Part shown: one piece after another, positions 15,316 to 24,037 of the stretch
Layout of the letters: each line of letters begins with the position of its first letter
How positions within the stretch are numbered: position 1 is the first letter of the stretch
Source: a virus
Reading direction: 5' to 3' (one strand)
IMG/VR virus record: IMGVR_UViG_3300036770_006237
Coordinates: 1-40,735 of that record
Length of the DNA stretch: 40,735 nt
Translations under genes and position numbers: made by a program
Notes under the pieces: model-generated
Told to the model about the DNA's origin: nothing
What the model saw: the letters and a program-made list of their open reading frames with translations, nothing else
The model's database searches: none

Positions 15316-15839
15316 AACACGAATTCAAAAATAAACCAGTATATTCCAATGACAATTTAATAAGATATATCCGATCGAACATGACTGCCGATGCCAGTTT
15401 GCTCGATCTGGGTTGCGGTCCCAAAGTCTACACTCAAGCAGTAAAAGATCTTTGTGTTCGACAAATCACAGTTGATGCATGGCCTGAAGTTGAGCCCGAT
15501 ATTGTGGCCGACTTAGAAACATTTGATGTTAAAACCATTGGATCGGTTGATTATATATTAATGATCGACTTCATTGAACATCTTGAAAAATCAGCCGGTC
15601 AACGATTAATTGATGATTGTAAAAAGATTGTCAATAAAAAAATATTTCTGTTGACACCATTGGAAGAAATTTGGGACGACAACCACAAAAATGTCAACGA
15701 CCCAAATCTATGGTGTTATGGTAATGTCTATGATTATCATAAAAGCCTTTGGTCAGCAGAAGATTTTGTGGGGTTCCACCCAGTTCAGTTGTATACCTTA
15801 GACAAGTATTTTGTAGGTCACTGGTCAAGACATGAATGA
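15312..15839 (+). CDS. SAM-dependent methyltransferase, class I
   Basis: A 175-residue protein with motif I ASLLDLGCGPKVYTQ (about residues 28-42), the acidic post-I residue at VDAWPE, and motif IV-like VDYILMIDFIEHLEK (about 79-93). This order is diagnostic of small class I methyltransferases such as those acting on sugars or on metabolites in O-antigen clusters. It overlaps the epimerase gene by eight bases. The target is probably a sugar hydroxyl on the glycan made here; a DNA target is less likely since there is no recognition domain or DPPY-like motif. Confidence 0.75.
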   Translation: MKHEFKNKPVYSNDNLIRYIRSNMTADASLLDLGCGPKVYTQAVKDLCVRQITVDAWPEVEPDIVADLETFDVKTIGSVDYILMIDFIEHLEKSAGQRLIDDCKKIVNKKIFLLTPLEEIWDDNHKNVNDPNLWCYGNVYDYHKSLWSAEDFVGFHPVQLYTLDKYFVGHWSRHE

Positions 15840-16926
15840 TCGAATATTGACTATATTGGGCACTCGCCCAGAAATTATTCGTCTCAGTGTCATAATTCCC
15901 AAATTAGATCAAATATTGGGTTTAGAAAATCATTTTGTTTTACATACTGGACAAAACTATACACCCGGGCTCAGTGATATATTTTTTCAAGAATTAAATC
16001 TTAGACCACCAAACTTAATTCTTGACAATCAAAATACCACATTTGCTCAACAATTATCTAATGTGTTTGTGGGCATAGAACAAGTGATACAGCAATTTCG
16101 CCCTACAAAAGCATTGATTTTGGGTGACACTAATTCAGGATTGAGTGCCATTGTCTGTGAAAGAATGGGTATTCCAGTTTATCATATGGAAGCTGGTAAT
16201 CGTTGCTATGACTTGTCTGTGCCGGAAGAAAAAAATCGTAGATTAATTGATTCGATTTCTACATATAATCTTCCATATACTGAACTCAGTCGTCAAAATT
16301 TATTAAGAGAAGGTTTGCCTAACAATCGAATCGCAGTCATTGGTAATCCCATTAAAGAAGTCTTAGAGTTTTATCATGATCAAATCGACAATAGTAAAAT
16401 TCTTTCTGAGTTGGGTTTACAAGTTGGGCAATATGTCATCGCTACTGCACACCGAGCAGAAAATGTTGACGATCAACATAGACTAAAAGAAATCATGATG
16501 TCATTGACACATATTGGCCGAGATTGTCCTGTTGTATTCAGTTGTCACCCCAGAACTAAAAATAAAATTCAAAAATTTAATATTTCAACTGACAATGTCA
16601 ATATGGTAGATCCATTGGGTTTTTTTGATTTTGTTCATCTTGAAAAAAATAGTCGTTTGGCAATCAGCGATTCAGGAACTGTTCAAGAAGAAATGTGTTT
16701 GTTGGGTGTTCCTACTATAACTATAAGAAATACCACAGAAAGACCCGAAACACAATGGTGTGGATCCAACATCGTCAGTGGTCTATCTGCAGAAGATATA
16801 ATTAAATGTTATGAATATATCAACTATTCAACACCACCATCATGGGATCCTCCCGTGGAATACACCAAAAAAAATGTATCGGACACAGTGATAAATCTTT
16901 TAATATCAACTTTGAAATCACAATGA
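15832..16926 (+). CDS. wecB: UDP-GlcNAc 2-epimerase family enzyme (WecB/WbvD-like)
   Basis: A 364-residue GT-B-fold epimerase. Family motifs are complete: ILGTRPEIIRLS at the start, LHTGQNYTPGLSDIFF, ILGDTNSGLSA, HMEAGNRCYD, VPEEKNRRLIDSIS, and SDSGTVQEEMCLLGVP near residue 280. WecB converts UDP-GlcNAc to UDP-ManNAc; close relatives (FnlC/WbjD/WbvD) invert C2 of UDP-2-acetamido-L-sugars. With the following dehydratase and reductase the second role fits better, because this trio is the one needed to make UDP-L-FucNAc or UDP-L-QuiNAc. Length is normal. ATGA overlap with the next gene. Confidence 0.88.
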   Translation: MNDRILTILGTRPEIIRLSVIIPKLDQILGLENHFVLHTGQNYTPGLSDIFFQELNLRPPNLILDNQNTTFAQQLSNVFVGIEQVIQQFRPTKALILGDTNSGLSAIVCERMGIPVYHMEAGNRCYDLSVPEEKNRRLIDSISTYNLPYTELSRQNLLREGLPNNRIAVIGNPIKEVLEFYHDQIDNSKILSELGLQVGQYVIATAHRAENVDDQHRLKEIMMSLTHIGRDCPVVFSCHPRTKNKIQKFNISTDNVNMVDPLGFFDFVHLEKNSRLAISDSGTVQEEMCLLGVPTITIRNTTERPETQWCGSNIVSGLSAEDIIKCYEYINYSTPPSWDPPVEYTKKNVSDTVINLLISTLKSQ

Positions 16927-17912
16927 GTATATTTACACAATCAAGAATTTTAATTACCGGCGGAACTGGGTCATGGGGCAGAACATTAACTCGTTTATTG
17001 TTAGAAACTTACCCAGTCAAAGAAATTGTAATTTACAGTCGAGGAGAACTTCAACAAGTTTTAATGCAGCGAGAATTTAATTTTGATTCTCGCATCAAGT
17101 TTTGTATTGGTGATGTTCGAGATCGAAATGCATTGATCAGTGCTGCACAAGGAATTGACATAATATTTCATTTGGCAGCATTAAAACATGTGCCTATCTG
17201 TGAAGACCATCCACAGGAAGCAATTAAAACTAATATCACAGGAACTACCAATGTCATCGATGCTGCACTGATAAATCGAGTCAAAAAAGTCATAGATGTC
17301 AGCACAGACAAAGCGGTTGAACCATTGAACCTGTATGGTATGACTAAATCTGTGGGTGAGCGATTGATTTTGCAGGCCAATGATTTAAGCACCGACACAA
17401 AATTTATCTGTGTCCGTGGTGGTAATGTCATGGGATCCAATGGAAGTGTAATCCCGTTTTTTATTCAAGAGATTAAAAAAGGCGGACCAGTTAGACTCAC
17501 TGACAGTCGAATGACTAGATTTTTCTTGACTCTGGAACAAGCTATACAACTGTTATTCCGTGCCACTGAATGTGGTATAGGACGAGAAACATTTGTAATG
17601 AATATGCCCAGTTGTCGAATTGTTGATTTAATAGAAGTGTTGATGCAGAGTTATGGCCAAGTTCCGATCACAGAAATAGGTGCTAAACCTGGAGAGAAAA
17701 TACATGAAGTATTAATCAGTCGTCACGAAAGTTCATTAAGTAGACAACTCAACAATGACTATTACATAATTTTACCACAGAACAATAATCAAAAATTAAT
17801 CAACTTGTATTGTGATTTACCTTATATTCCCCACAGTGAATTCAGCAGCAATACTCAACTTATGAATCAATCACAAATACATCAAATGTTAAAACAAGGA
17901 AACTTTTTATGA
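16923..17912 (+). CDS. UDP-GlcNAc 4,6-dehydratase/epimerase (FnlA/WbvB/CapE-like)
   Basis: A 329-residue extended short-chain dehydrogenase. The Rossmann motif ILITGGTGSWG is at residues 10-20, the Y-x3-K catalytic pair at NLYGMTKSVGE (about 140), and DVRDRNAL plus HLAALKHVPICEDHP match the CapE/FnlA/PseB group rather than GalE. It converts UDP-GlcNAc to a 4-keto-6-deoxy-L-hexose with C5 (and often C3) inversion. The start at 16923 (ATGA with the upstream stop) is used; a longer reading from 16842 would overlap 85 bases of the epimerase gene. Confidence 0.88.
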   Translation: MSIFTQSRILITGGTGSWGRTLTRLLLETYPVKEIVIYSRGELQQVLMQREFNFDSRIKFCIGDVRDRNALISAAQGIDIIFHLAALKHVPICEDHPQEAIKTNITGTTNVIDAALINRVKKVIDVSTDKAVEPLNLYGMTKSVGERLILQANDLSTDTKFICVRGGNVMGSNGSVIPFFIQEIKKGGPVRLTDSRMTRFFLTLEQAIQLLFRATECGIGRETFVMNMPSCRIVDLIEVLMQSYGQVPITEIGAKPGEKIHEVLISRHESSLSRQLNNDYYIILPQNNNQKLINLYCDLPYIPHSEFSSNTQLMNQSQIHQMLKQGNFL

Positions 17913-18793
17913 AAGTGTTAGTATTAGGTGCCACTGGCATGGCCGGTCATATGATCACAAAATATCTCAAATTGCAAGGCTATCAAGTGCAAACCTCAGT
18001 TCGTCGGCCAACAAAATCACAATATGATAATCAAATTTTCAATGAAATAGTTGATAATGCAAAATTTTATCTTCAAGCCGATGATGATACCAGTGTAGAT
18101 TTGTTGACTGGGTCAATTGACGACGATGTCGATTATGTCATTAATTGTATCGGTTTACTGGTCAAAGATTGCCAAGATCGACCAGATTTGGCAACAAAAA
18201 TCAATGCTTGGTTCCCTCAATATCTAGCTTACCGATTACAGCGTCATCGAGCACAAATATTACACATCAGCACAGATTGTGTATTTGATGGAAGAAAAGG
18301 CAAGTATGTTGAGTCCGACGCCACTACTGAAAAAAATAATTATGGTCGGAGTAAAAGTCTGGGCGAAATCATTAACAATAAAGATTTGACTTTGAGATGC
18401 AGTATCATTGGTCCAGAAATAAAAAATGGCACAGGGTTAATGCATTGGTTTCAACATCAATCCGATAATATTGTTCAAGGTTGGACCAATGCATACTGGA
18501 ACGGTATCACTACATTGCAATTGGCCAAATGTCTCGATGGTTATATGCAAGACAATCAAAAAATAACTGGATTATATCATCTGGTTGACAACGATTGTTG
18601 TATCAGTAAATGTGATCTATTGTCTTTAATAAACACCATTTATGAAAGTAAAAAAACCATTGTACCTGTTTCTCTGTCTCAGCCCATTGACAAAACCATT
18701 ATTGACACTAGATTGTGTCGACCATGGTCAATTCCCAGTTTAGAAACACAACTCAAAGAATTACGGTTGTTTGACCCACTGTCGCATATGTGA
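17909..18793 (+). CDS. dTDP-4-dehydrorhamnose reductase-like (RmlD/WbvR-like)
   Basis: A 294-residue reductase. It has an N-terminal Rossmann motif VLVLGATGMAG, the RmlD signature ISTDCVFDGRKGKYVE, and the Y-x3-K pair in NNYGRSKSLGE. It should reduce the 4-keto group of the dehydratase product with NADPH. It lacks the C-terminal cupin domain (about 80 residues more) found in CapF/FnlB reductases of the L-FucNAc pathway, and is more like the RmlD-type WbvR of the UDP-L-QuiNAc route; so L-QuiNAc is my guess. Its last 33 bases overlap the convergent gene at 18761. Confidence 0.82.
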   Translation: MKVLVLGATGMAGHMITKYLKLQGYQVQTSVRRPTKSQYDNQIFNEIVDNAKFYLQADDDTSVDLLTGSIDDDVDYVINCIGLLVKDCQDRPDLATKINAWFPQYLAYRLQRHRAQILHISTDCVFDGRKGKYVESDATTEKNNYGRSKSLGEIINNKDLTLRCSIIGPEIKNGTGLMHWFQHQSDNIVQGWTNAYWNGITTLQLAKCLDGYMQDNQKITGLYHLVDNDCCISKCDLLSLINTIYESKKTIVPVSLSQPIDKTIIDTRLCRPWSIPSLETQLKELRLFDPLSHM

Positions 18794-19717
18794 CCAGCAT
18801 CGACTAGATTTTAAATCTTCAAAATTCCAATGACATTGTGATAATTGTTTTATCCATAAATCTCGGTCTGGCATCAATGGGTTTTCCAGTTTTGAAAAAT
18901 CTCGATTAACCATTGGTCCGGCTTGGCAATATCCTGGATCGTCGGTAATGAAAGCAGGGATTCCTTCGATGACAGATACTGAACTCGGTGTGCTGTTATG
19001 GCAAACCAATGCCCAGCAATTTTTTAAATCTTCTATAATAGGACGTTCTTGTGGACTGACAATTATTTTTTGTTTTTTTATCAATTTTTCGTATCGTGGA
19101 AAATCTTTCCAATTTCCCGGATGCCAACGAGCCACAATAGGTCGATCAGTATTATTTCTTATTTGTTGTATAGTATCAACTAACCAGGTCTCAAAGTTTA
19201 CACCACGCATACTCCATCCTTGGGGTCGTTGTAATGCCAATAAAATATGTGACCCAGTTGATCGCCATGGTGACATATCCATATTATAATCTTTTTTGAT
19301 ACGATTCCAATTTTGATCATCCGGGTGTTCATTACAATAGATACCGGTTTTAGGAAAAACACCATTGAAACTATATCTCAAATACCGATGTGGATTTAAT
19401 TTATTTTTATAGATAAAGACATTACTGTCTATGCTTAACCAATATTTTTTCAGTTTAGTTTGAGTATCAATTACCAGTTTTCTAACTTTATAGTGCGACA
19501 ATTTTGTTTTGTTGGGGTTGTCAGAAAATGCATTACCAATAATAGCACCAACATCGCAAGGATCATATTGTTGACTTTGTGTAGTTGATCCGTTATCTCC
19601 ATACCGTGACACTCCTTGAGCAAAGAAAGTCAATGCATCAATTTTTTCTTGACTGTTAATTTTGGCAGGCAAACTGCTCAAATAACTTTTAACAATCAAT
19701 GGTGTGTCTTTGTTCAT
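18761..19717 (-). CDS. GT-B-like glycosyltransferase (paralogue 2)
   Basis: A 318-residue protein. PIVARWHPGNWK and the C-terminal CHNSTPSSVSVIEGIPAFIT match the HN-S.....EGIPA nucleotide-binding signature shared with capsule transferases. The tail LWIKQLSQCHWNFEDL parallels paralogues at 12896 and 19689. It overlaps the upstream gene by 29 bases and the convergent reductase gene by 33. It is the last gene of a four-gene minus operon starting at 22236. A surface-glycan transferase role is inferred from the neighbours. Confidence 0.65.
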   Translation of the reverse strand: MNKDTPLIVKSYLSSLPAKINSQEKIDALTFFAQGVSRYGDNGSTTQSQQYDPCDVGAIIGNAFSDNPNKTKLSHYKVRKLVIDTQTKLKKYWLSIDSNVFIYKNKLNPHRYLRYSFNGVFPKTGIYCNEHPDDQNWNRIKKDYNMDMSPWRSTGSHILLALQRPQGWSMRGVNFETWLVDTIQQIRNNTDRPIVARWHPGNWKDFPRYEKLIKKQKIIVSPQERPIIEDLKNCWALVCHNSTPSSVSVIEGIPAFITDDPGYCQAGPMVNRDFSKLENPLMPDRDLWIKQLSQCHWNFEDLKSSRCWSHMRQWVKQP

Positions 19718-20777
19718 TCTCTTTGACCAATTCCCATGCTTGACCAGAAATCATCTCGTCGAGACTAAATTGACAATAAGCAATATGATTTAACCAAGAC
19801 TGAATAAGATCTTCACTGTAGCGTGTAGGAGATTCTATTTTACTAAGGTCATTGTCACATACTATACTAGCTGCGGTGGGCGCTAATGCAATTGCTGGTA
19901 TACCATAGGCCAATGCTTCGACTGCAGCAATACTGTTATAAGTTACAACACAAAAGATATCTTGATCGAATGATTTATAAATTGTATCATTGGTTCTTTC
20001 AGCTCGAGGTGCTTTTTCTCTTACTATGATCGGACGATCGGTATACTTTTTTAATTCAGAAATTGTATTATCTATCCATTGTTGTTTTTCAATACCATAA
20101 TACTTACAGGGTTTTTCACTTGGGGCCACTATCAATATTCGACTGCCCGGTCGACGCCATCCGTTATAATTTAAAAAACTATTCCAAGACACTAATTTTT
20201 TCCATCTGTCATCGGGCACAGACATTATTTTTTCGTGCTGCATGGAATTTTTAACTATTCTATGATAGATTTTTCTTCCAGTTCTGTTGTTAGGACTGGG
20301 GTAATTTCCCAAGTATCCAGTTTCGATAAAATAATAATCTCTATGTTGTTGCCTCATCCAATCAATGATTTTACCTGATGCAATACCCCTAACTAGTATA
20401 CTGCCTTGTGTATCATGTTTAATGCGATTGAAATCTTCATAGGGGACGAACTCGGCATTGGGATAAGCAGCCATAATCATAGCTGGATAATCTGAAAATT
20501 TTATTAACCGTTCATATCTTTCTTTTTTATCAACTATATGTTGTATAACTCGGCGATGTAATGCCATATCGCCCATCCTTTTTAGATTATATTTGCCCTC
20601 TTTAGTGGATATGTCTGGCGATTCCCATGTTGCTTCAATCTCGGACAAAATTTGTATATCATTGTATAATTTCAAAGCATCTGATACATTATGTTTTAGT
20701 GCACTGATCATAGATTGATGTTGTTGACGATATTCTTCGCCGGGCCATCGTTCAACTAAAGCAATTGGCAAATTCAT
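19689..20777 (-). CDS. GT-B-like glycosyltransferase (paralogue 3)
   Basis: A 362-residue protein. ILIVAPSEKPCKYYGIE and RPIIVREKAPR are the two GT-B-type strands, and TYNSIAAVEALAYGIPAIAL is the nucleotide-sugar binding loop. The end DLIQSWLNHIAYCQFSLDEM aligns by eye with the ends of paralogues 1 and 2. The ATG at 20777 is chosen (ATGA overlap with the upstream stop) over a TTG 21 bases earlier. It has about 40 more N-terminal residues than paralogue 2. Confidence 0.65.
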   Translation of the reverse strand: MNLPIALVERWPGEEYRQQHQSMISALKHNVSDALKLYNDIQILSEIEATWESPDISTKEGKYNLKRMGDMALHRRVIQHIVDKKERYERLIKFSDYPAMIMAAYPNAEFVPYEDFNRIKHDTQGSILVRGIASGKIIDWMRQQHRDYYFIETGYLGNYPSPNNRTGRKIYHRIVKNSMQHEKIMSVPDDRWKKLVSWNSFLNYNGWRRPGSRILIVAPSEKPCKYYGIEKQQWIDNTISELKKYTDRPIIVREKAPRAERTNDTIYKSFDQDIFCVVTYNSIAAVEALAYGIPAIALAPTAASIVCDNDLSKIESPTRYSEDLIQSWLNHIAYCQFSLDEMISGQAWELVKENEQRHTIDC

Positions 20778-21457
20778 TTTGATAAGTTTTGTTGACAATA
20801 ATTAGTAAAAATATATTCACGAAACCATTCATGACTTTGTGCTGAGTCTGCGTAGTCGTGAAAACAAGGAGTCCCTAAGGTAAAATGTAATAGTTTAGCT
20901 CGATGATTCGCTCCATATTCGTCAGGAAGCCAATTCCATTCTATAGGCAGCGAACCTATTTTTTCATCGTCTAGCCAGGCAAATCTATGTAAATGTGCAC
21001 CTGACGATTGTTGTATATATTGTGTTGTTAATTTTTGATTGTTAGGGCTTGCGCAATTCCATAAAATTACGCTGCTCCAATTTTTTCTTGGATAGTCATG
21101 ATTGGGGCTGCCCATATATTTTGTCGAAGAGCGTGTGGTATAATTATGCTTGACTACCATTACATCATAATGAGGATCACGTAATTCCCATAATTCGACT
21201 AAGTCGTCACGAAAAATCATATCCCCATCAACAAATATTGCCCACCCATTGTAATTCATTAACTCTGGAACTAAAAATCTACTATAGATAAAATGATTAC
21301 TGCCATCACTATGTGTTTCTCGATAGGAATTCAACAAGTTCAAAGCCAATGGATGTATTGAAACTGGTTGGCTAGAATTTCTAATTATGCTGTTGACACA
21401 CACATGAAAGGCCACTGCTTCCCTAGGATCATATCCGATAAAAACCGGTATAGTCAT
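20774..21457 (-). CDS. Glycosyltransferase, GT8-like with DGDMIF
   Basis: A 227-residue enzyme with a clean GT-A layout: VFIGYDPREAVAFHVCVNSI at the N-terminus, metal site GWAIFVDGDMIFRDDLVEL around residues 72-90, and a late H (LLHFT.G.P) that in GT8 enzymes binds manganese. Cytoplasmic, no membrane helix. ATGA overlaps at both ends tie it to the operon. It is the clearest transferase on the minus strand of the island. Confidence 0.8.
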   Translation of the reverse strand: MTIPVFIGYDPREAVAFHVCVNSIIRNSSQPVSIHPLALNLLNSYRETHSDGSNHFIYSRFLVPELMNYNGWAIFVDGDMIFRDDLVELWELRDPHYDVMVVKHNYTTRSSTKYMGSPNHDYPRKNWSSVILWNCASPNNQKLTTQYIQQSSGAHLHRFAWLDDEKIGSLPIEWNWLPDEYGANHRAKLLHFTLGTPCFHDYADSAQSHEWFREYIFTNYCQQNLSK

Positions 21458-22236
21458 TGGGATTGCCTTTCTATATCTTCTTCAACACATTCAAATCCAT
21501 ATTGTATTTCGATTATGTGCAATGGAGTTTCTTGTTCATTGGCCAATTGATGCCATTCGTTGAGACCAATCCAAGTATTTTCAAATATATCGAGTCGGTT
21601 TCTTATTTCAATATCAGTTGATCTGTTTATGGTATAAACTGTGGCACAACCTCGACTGACAAACCAAAATTCTTGTCGATGACGATGTCTTTGCATACTC
21701 AAGTAATGACCTGGTTCAACCACTAATTCTTTGACTTTAACTGTTCTATCATAGGATTGTAGTATGCGATAATATCCCCAAGGTCGAATAGTTTTTGGAT
21801 ATCGCCACTGTTCCAAAATTGTCGATGATGAATTAATTTTTTGTTGCCCACCAACCCCAAATTCAAATTTTAAATTTTCGAATCCTGGTTGATTTAGCAA
21901 TCTCATCTCAGGGATATTGTCAATAGTTCTATCACCACCATTGACAAAAATGATTTGGTCATCGGGGTGAAGTTGTTTGACTTGTTTTATAGCATTGCAG
22001 GCCGAGCCATCACTGTCGTCGAATTTAACAGTATAGTCCACCATTTTTAAATTTTGTATTATGTCAAGGCGTTCTTGTTGAGTCATGAATGGCTGACCTT
22101 TTTTCTTGGCCAACCATTCATCACTGTTGACACCAATATACAATATATCGCCCAACGATTTTGCTGCTTTAAAATAAGCGATATGACCACTGTGAACAGG
22201 GTCATATCCTCCAGTTGCTAAAACAATTTTTTTCAT
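21454..22236 (-). CDS. Nucleotidyltransferase-cupin fusion (RfaE2-like + mannose-6-P isomerase-like)
   Basis: A 260-residue two-domain protein. Residues 1-140 are a cytidylyltransferase-like fold with VLATGGYDPVHSGHI (HxGH motif) and the closing INSSSTIL motif, as in RfaE C-terminal or TagD enzymes. Residues 145-250 are a type II mannose-6-phosphate isomerase cupin: PWGYYRILQSY, VEPGHYLSMQRHRHRQEFW (metal-binding His) and WIGLNEWHQLAN. Fusion suggests both activation and isomerisation or sensing of one sugar phosphate. A late-type promoter box CATAAATA lies five bases before the ATG, so the operon 22236-18761 is probably a late one with leaderless mRNA. Confidence 0.8.
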   Translation of the reverse strand: MKKIVLATGGYDPVHSGHIAYFKAAKSLGDILYIGVNSDEWLAKKKGQPFMTQQERLDIIQNLKMVDYTVKFDDSDGSACNAIKQVKQLHPDDQIIFVNGGDRTIDNIPEMRLLNQPGFENLKFEFGVGGQQKINSSSTILEQWRYPKTIRPWGYYRILQSYDRTVKVKELVVEPGHYLSMQRHRHRQEFWFVSRGCATVYTINRSTDIEIRNRLDIFENTWIGLNEWHQLANEQETPLHIIEIQYGFECVEEDIERQSQ

Positions 22237-22241
22237 AGAGA

Positions 22242-22249
22242 TATTTATG
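22242..22249 (-). promoter_or_regulatory. Late-type promoter CATAAATA, leaderless geometry
   Basis: Seven of eight bases match TATAAATA on the minus strand; the ATG at 22236 begins five bases after the box, about where +1 is expected. Confidence 0.5.
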
Positions 22250-22267
22250 AAATTCTGTTATAGCGAG

Positions 22268-22720
22268 TTAAATTTCAGCATCTTCCATTCCAGCTGCTCT
22301 GAGTCTTGTGATATGTCCCAGCATAAAATTCTTACTTTCTAAAGATTTCATAATGCCTAGCCATTTATTTCTCAGCAATGCTACCTCATTGATGAGGAGT
22401 TCGAATTCGATGACCTCATCTTCACCATCTACATATTTTTCTGCATCTCTACTGGTCAAAGCTCGCGCATATGCTTCGAGATATTTTTGAAAATGTCTTC
22501 GACGAATCTTTCTCAATTGCAAATTTAAATAATTTAGAACTGCTTCAATTTCCTGCAATTGATTAAATCTATGTTCTGTAATGCCCGGTAAAGAACTGAT
22601 ATTTTTTTCAATCAATCCAGATACCGAGCATTCCTTTTTAGCTGTCAACAATTCATTTTCATAATAGGAAATAAAGTCTGGTATTAGAGAACTGTCGTTG
22701 ACTACTCGATTATACCACAT
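22268..22720 (-). CDS. uvsY: UvsY-type recombination mediator
   Basis: A 150-residue protein that I match to T4 UvsY by size (137 residues), place and C-terminal pattern: NKWLGIMKSLESKNFMLGHITRLRAAG parallels the end of UvsY (W.I.L...IK.RGF.I..I...R...AG). It is helical and charged throughout. UvsY loads UvsX on gp32-coated single-stranded DNA, and here the three genes uvsY, uvsX and 32 are neighbours. No strong Shine-Dalgarno; the start lies three bases after the stop of the acidic protein gene. Confidence 0.8.
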   Translation of the reverse strand: MWYNRVVNDSSLIPDFISYYENELLTAKKECSVSGLIEKNISSLPGITEHRFNQLQEIEAVLNYLNLQLRKIRRRHFQKYLEAYARALTSRDAEKYVDGEDEVIEFELLINEVALLRNKWLGIMKSLESKNFMLGHITRLRAAGMEDAEI

Positions 22721-22722
22721 AG

Positions 22723-22968
22723 TTATTCGTCATAGTCTTGATTATCGTCGTCGTCATAGTCGTCGTCAATGTCATCGAGATTGTCACTGTGGAATGCCAA
22801 TGCATGTTTAATAAGTTCATCGTTTTTAAATGCTTTTTTGATATCATCAATATGTTCATCGTTGTCAATCAACATAGAGACCAAGATATCAGCTGCCTGT
22901 TCTTTGTCCACTGGATTCAATAGACTTTTAAATTCATTCCAAAGTTCTGCTGCAAATTCTGAATACAT
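22723..22968 (-). CDS. Small acidic protein between uvsX and uvsY
   Basis: An 81-residue protein: a helical first half (MYSEFAAELWNEFKSLLNP...) and a very acidic tail with about twelve Asp in the last 20 residues. No family recognised, though small acidic proteins are common between uvsX and uvsY in T4-like phages. It is in the same operon and five bases from the uvsX stop, so it may modulate recombination, for example by DNA mimicry; that is inference. Confidence 0.7.
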   Translation of the reverse strand: MYSEFAAELWNEFKSLLNPVDKEQAADILVSMLIDNDEHIDDIKKAFKNDELIKHALAFHSDNLDDIDDDYDDDDNQDYDE

Positions 22969-22973
22969 AGTTG

Positions 22974-24014
22974 TTATTCCTCAGGTAATTTTTCATTATT
23001 TTTTTGAAAATTTTCCATCAGCCGATCCAAACATGAATCGGTATTAGATTCCCATTCTTTTCTAAAAAGTTTAATCGTTTCGCCAGCCGGTGTAACAAAT
23101 GCCAATCTATTACCTTCTTTGGTCAATAAACCTTTTTTCTCAGCAAGATCAACTAGACCACTATAGGGATTCATTCCGGTGGAATAAGGAATTTTAATTT
23201 GCACCCCTTCGAAAGGTTTAGCGTAACGAGTTTTCATCACTTTACAAGCACTACGAATTCCAGTGACCTCAGAAATTTTACCACCATCCTCGTCTTCTTT
23301 GAGTTTGAGTTTTTTCATGGCCACTACAATACTACTGGCATAGACAAAGCCTTGTCCTCCAGAAATTTTGTCGTCCGGGTCGAACATGTCTTGTGATGCA
23401 TAGGTATGATTAGTGCAAAGCATACCGACATTGTAGCTGCCAAACATATTGACACAATTACGAACCAATGCAGTCAATGCTTTGGGTTTACGACCCATGT
23501 CGCCTTTGAGATCACCTGCTTCGAATTGGTTTAGATCTGTGGGTGTTAACAGCATACCCAAACTATCAATTACAAATAATACTTTGGGTCTTTCTTCGGC
23601 TGGCAATGATTTGTAGTCGCCCATGAATGTGCTAATAGTTTTAGCTACATCATCAATCATGGCCATACTAAGTTTCAACAATTTACTATCACTGGTATCT
23701 ACCCCCAATGCTTTAAGCCAATCTTCATCTAGTGCATTTTCTGAGTCAATCAGAACCACAAAGATATCTTTTTGTTGAGCATTTTTAATAATATTTCCAG
23801 CACAGATATAACTTTTTCCACTGCCGGATTCGCCTGCAAATACAGTGACCTTGCCCAAAGGAATACCTCGATTAAAGTCACCCGAAATAAGATAATTTAG
23901 TGCATAATTACCAGTGCTGACCCAATCAGTGGGGTCATTAAATCCCACTGTGAGTCCTTCAATGGATTTAGTAATTTCTTTACGAAACTTTCCAACATCA
24001 AAAGGTCTCGGCAT
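22974..24014 (-). CDS. uvsX: UvsX recombinase, RecA family
   Basis: A 346-residue RecA-like strand-exchange ATPase that builds filaments on single-stranded DNA during recombination-dependent replication. Walker A GESGSGKS lies at residues 61-68, the catalytic Glu in DSENALDEDW at about 98, and Walker B KVLFVIDSLGML at about 147. The C-terminal extension is acidic and basic-mixed as in T4 UvsX (391 residues). AAGGA precedes the ATG by seven bases. It lies downstream of the gene 32 hairpin. Confidence 0.93.
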   Translation of the reverse strand: MPRPFDVGKFRKEITKSIEGLTVGFNDPTDWVSTGNYALNYLISGDFNRGIPLGKVTVFAGESGSGKSYICAGNIIKNAQQKDIFVVLIDSENALDEDWLKALGVDTSDSKLLKLSMAMIDDVAKTISTFMGDYKSLPAEERPKVLFVIDSLGMLLTPTDLNQFEAGDLKGDMGRKPKALTALVRNCVNMFGSYNVGMLCTNHTYASQDMFDPDDKISGGQGFVYASSIVVAMKKLKLKEDEDGGKISEVTGIRSACKVMKTRYAKPFEGVQIKIPYSTGMNPYSGLVDLAEKKGLLTKEGNRLAFVTPAGETIKLFRKEWESNTDSCLDRLMENFQKNNEKLPEE

Positions 24015-24037
24015 TTTATGTCCTTAATAATGAATAT

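Noticed and set aside
16842-16922. N-terminal extension of the dehydratase
   Set aside because: It would overlap the epimerase gene by 85 bases and adds 27 residues before the Rossmann start; the ATGA overlap at 16923 is consistent with the rest of the operon.
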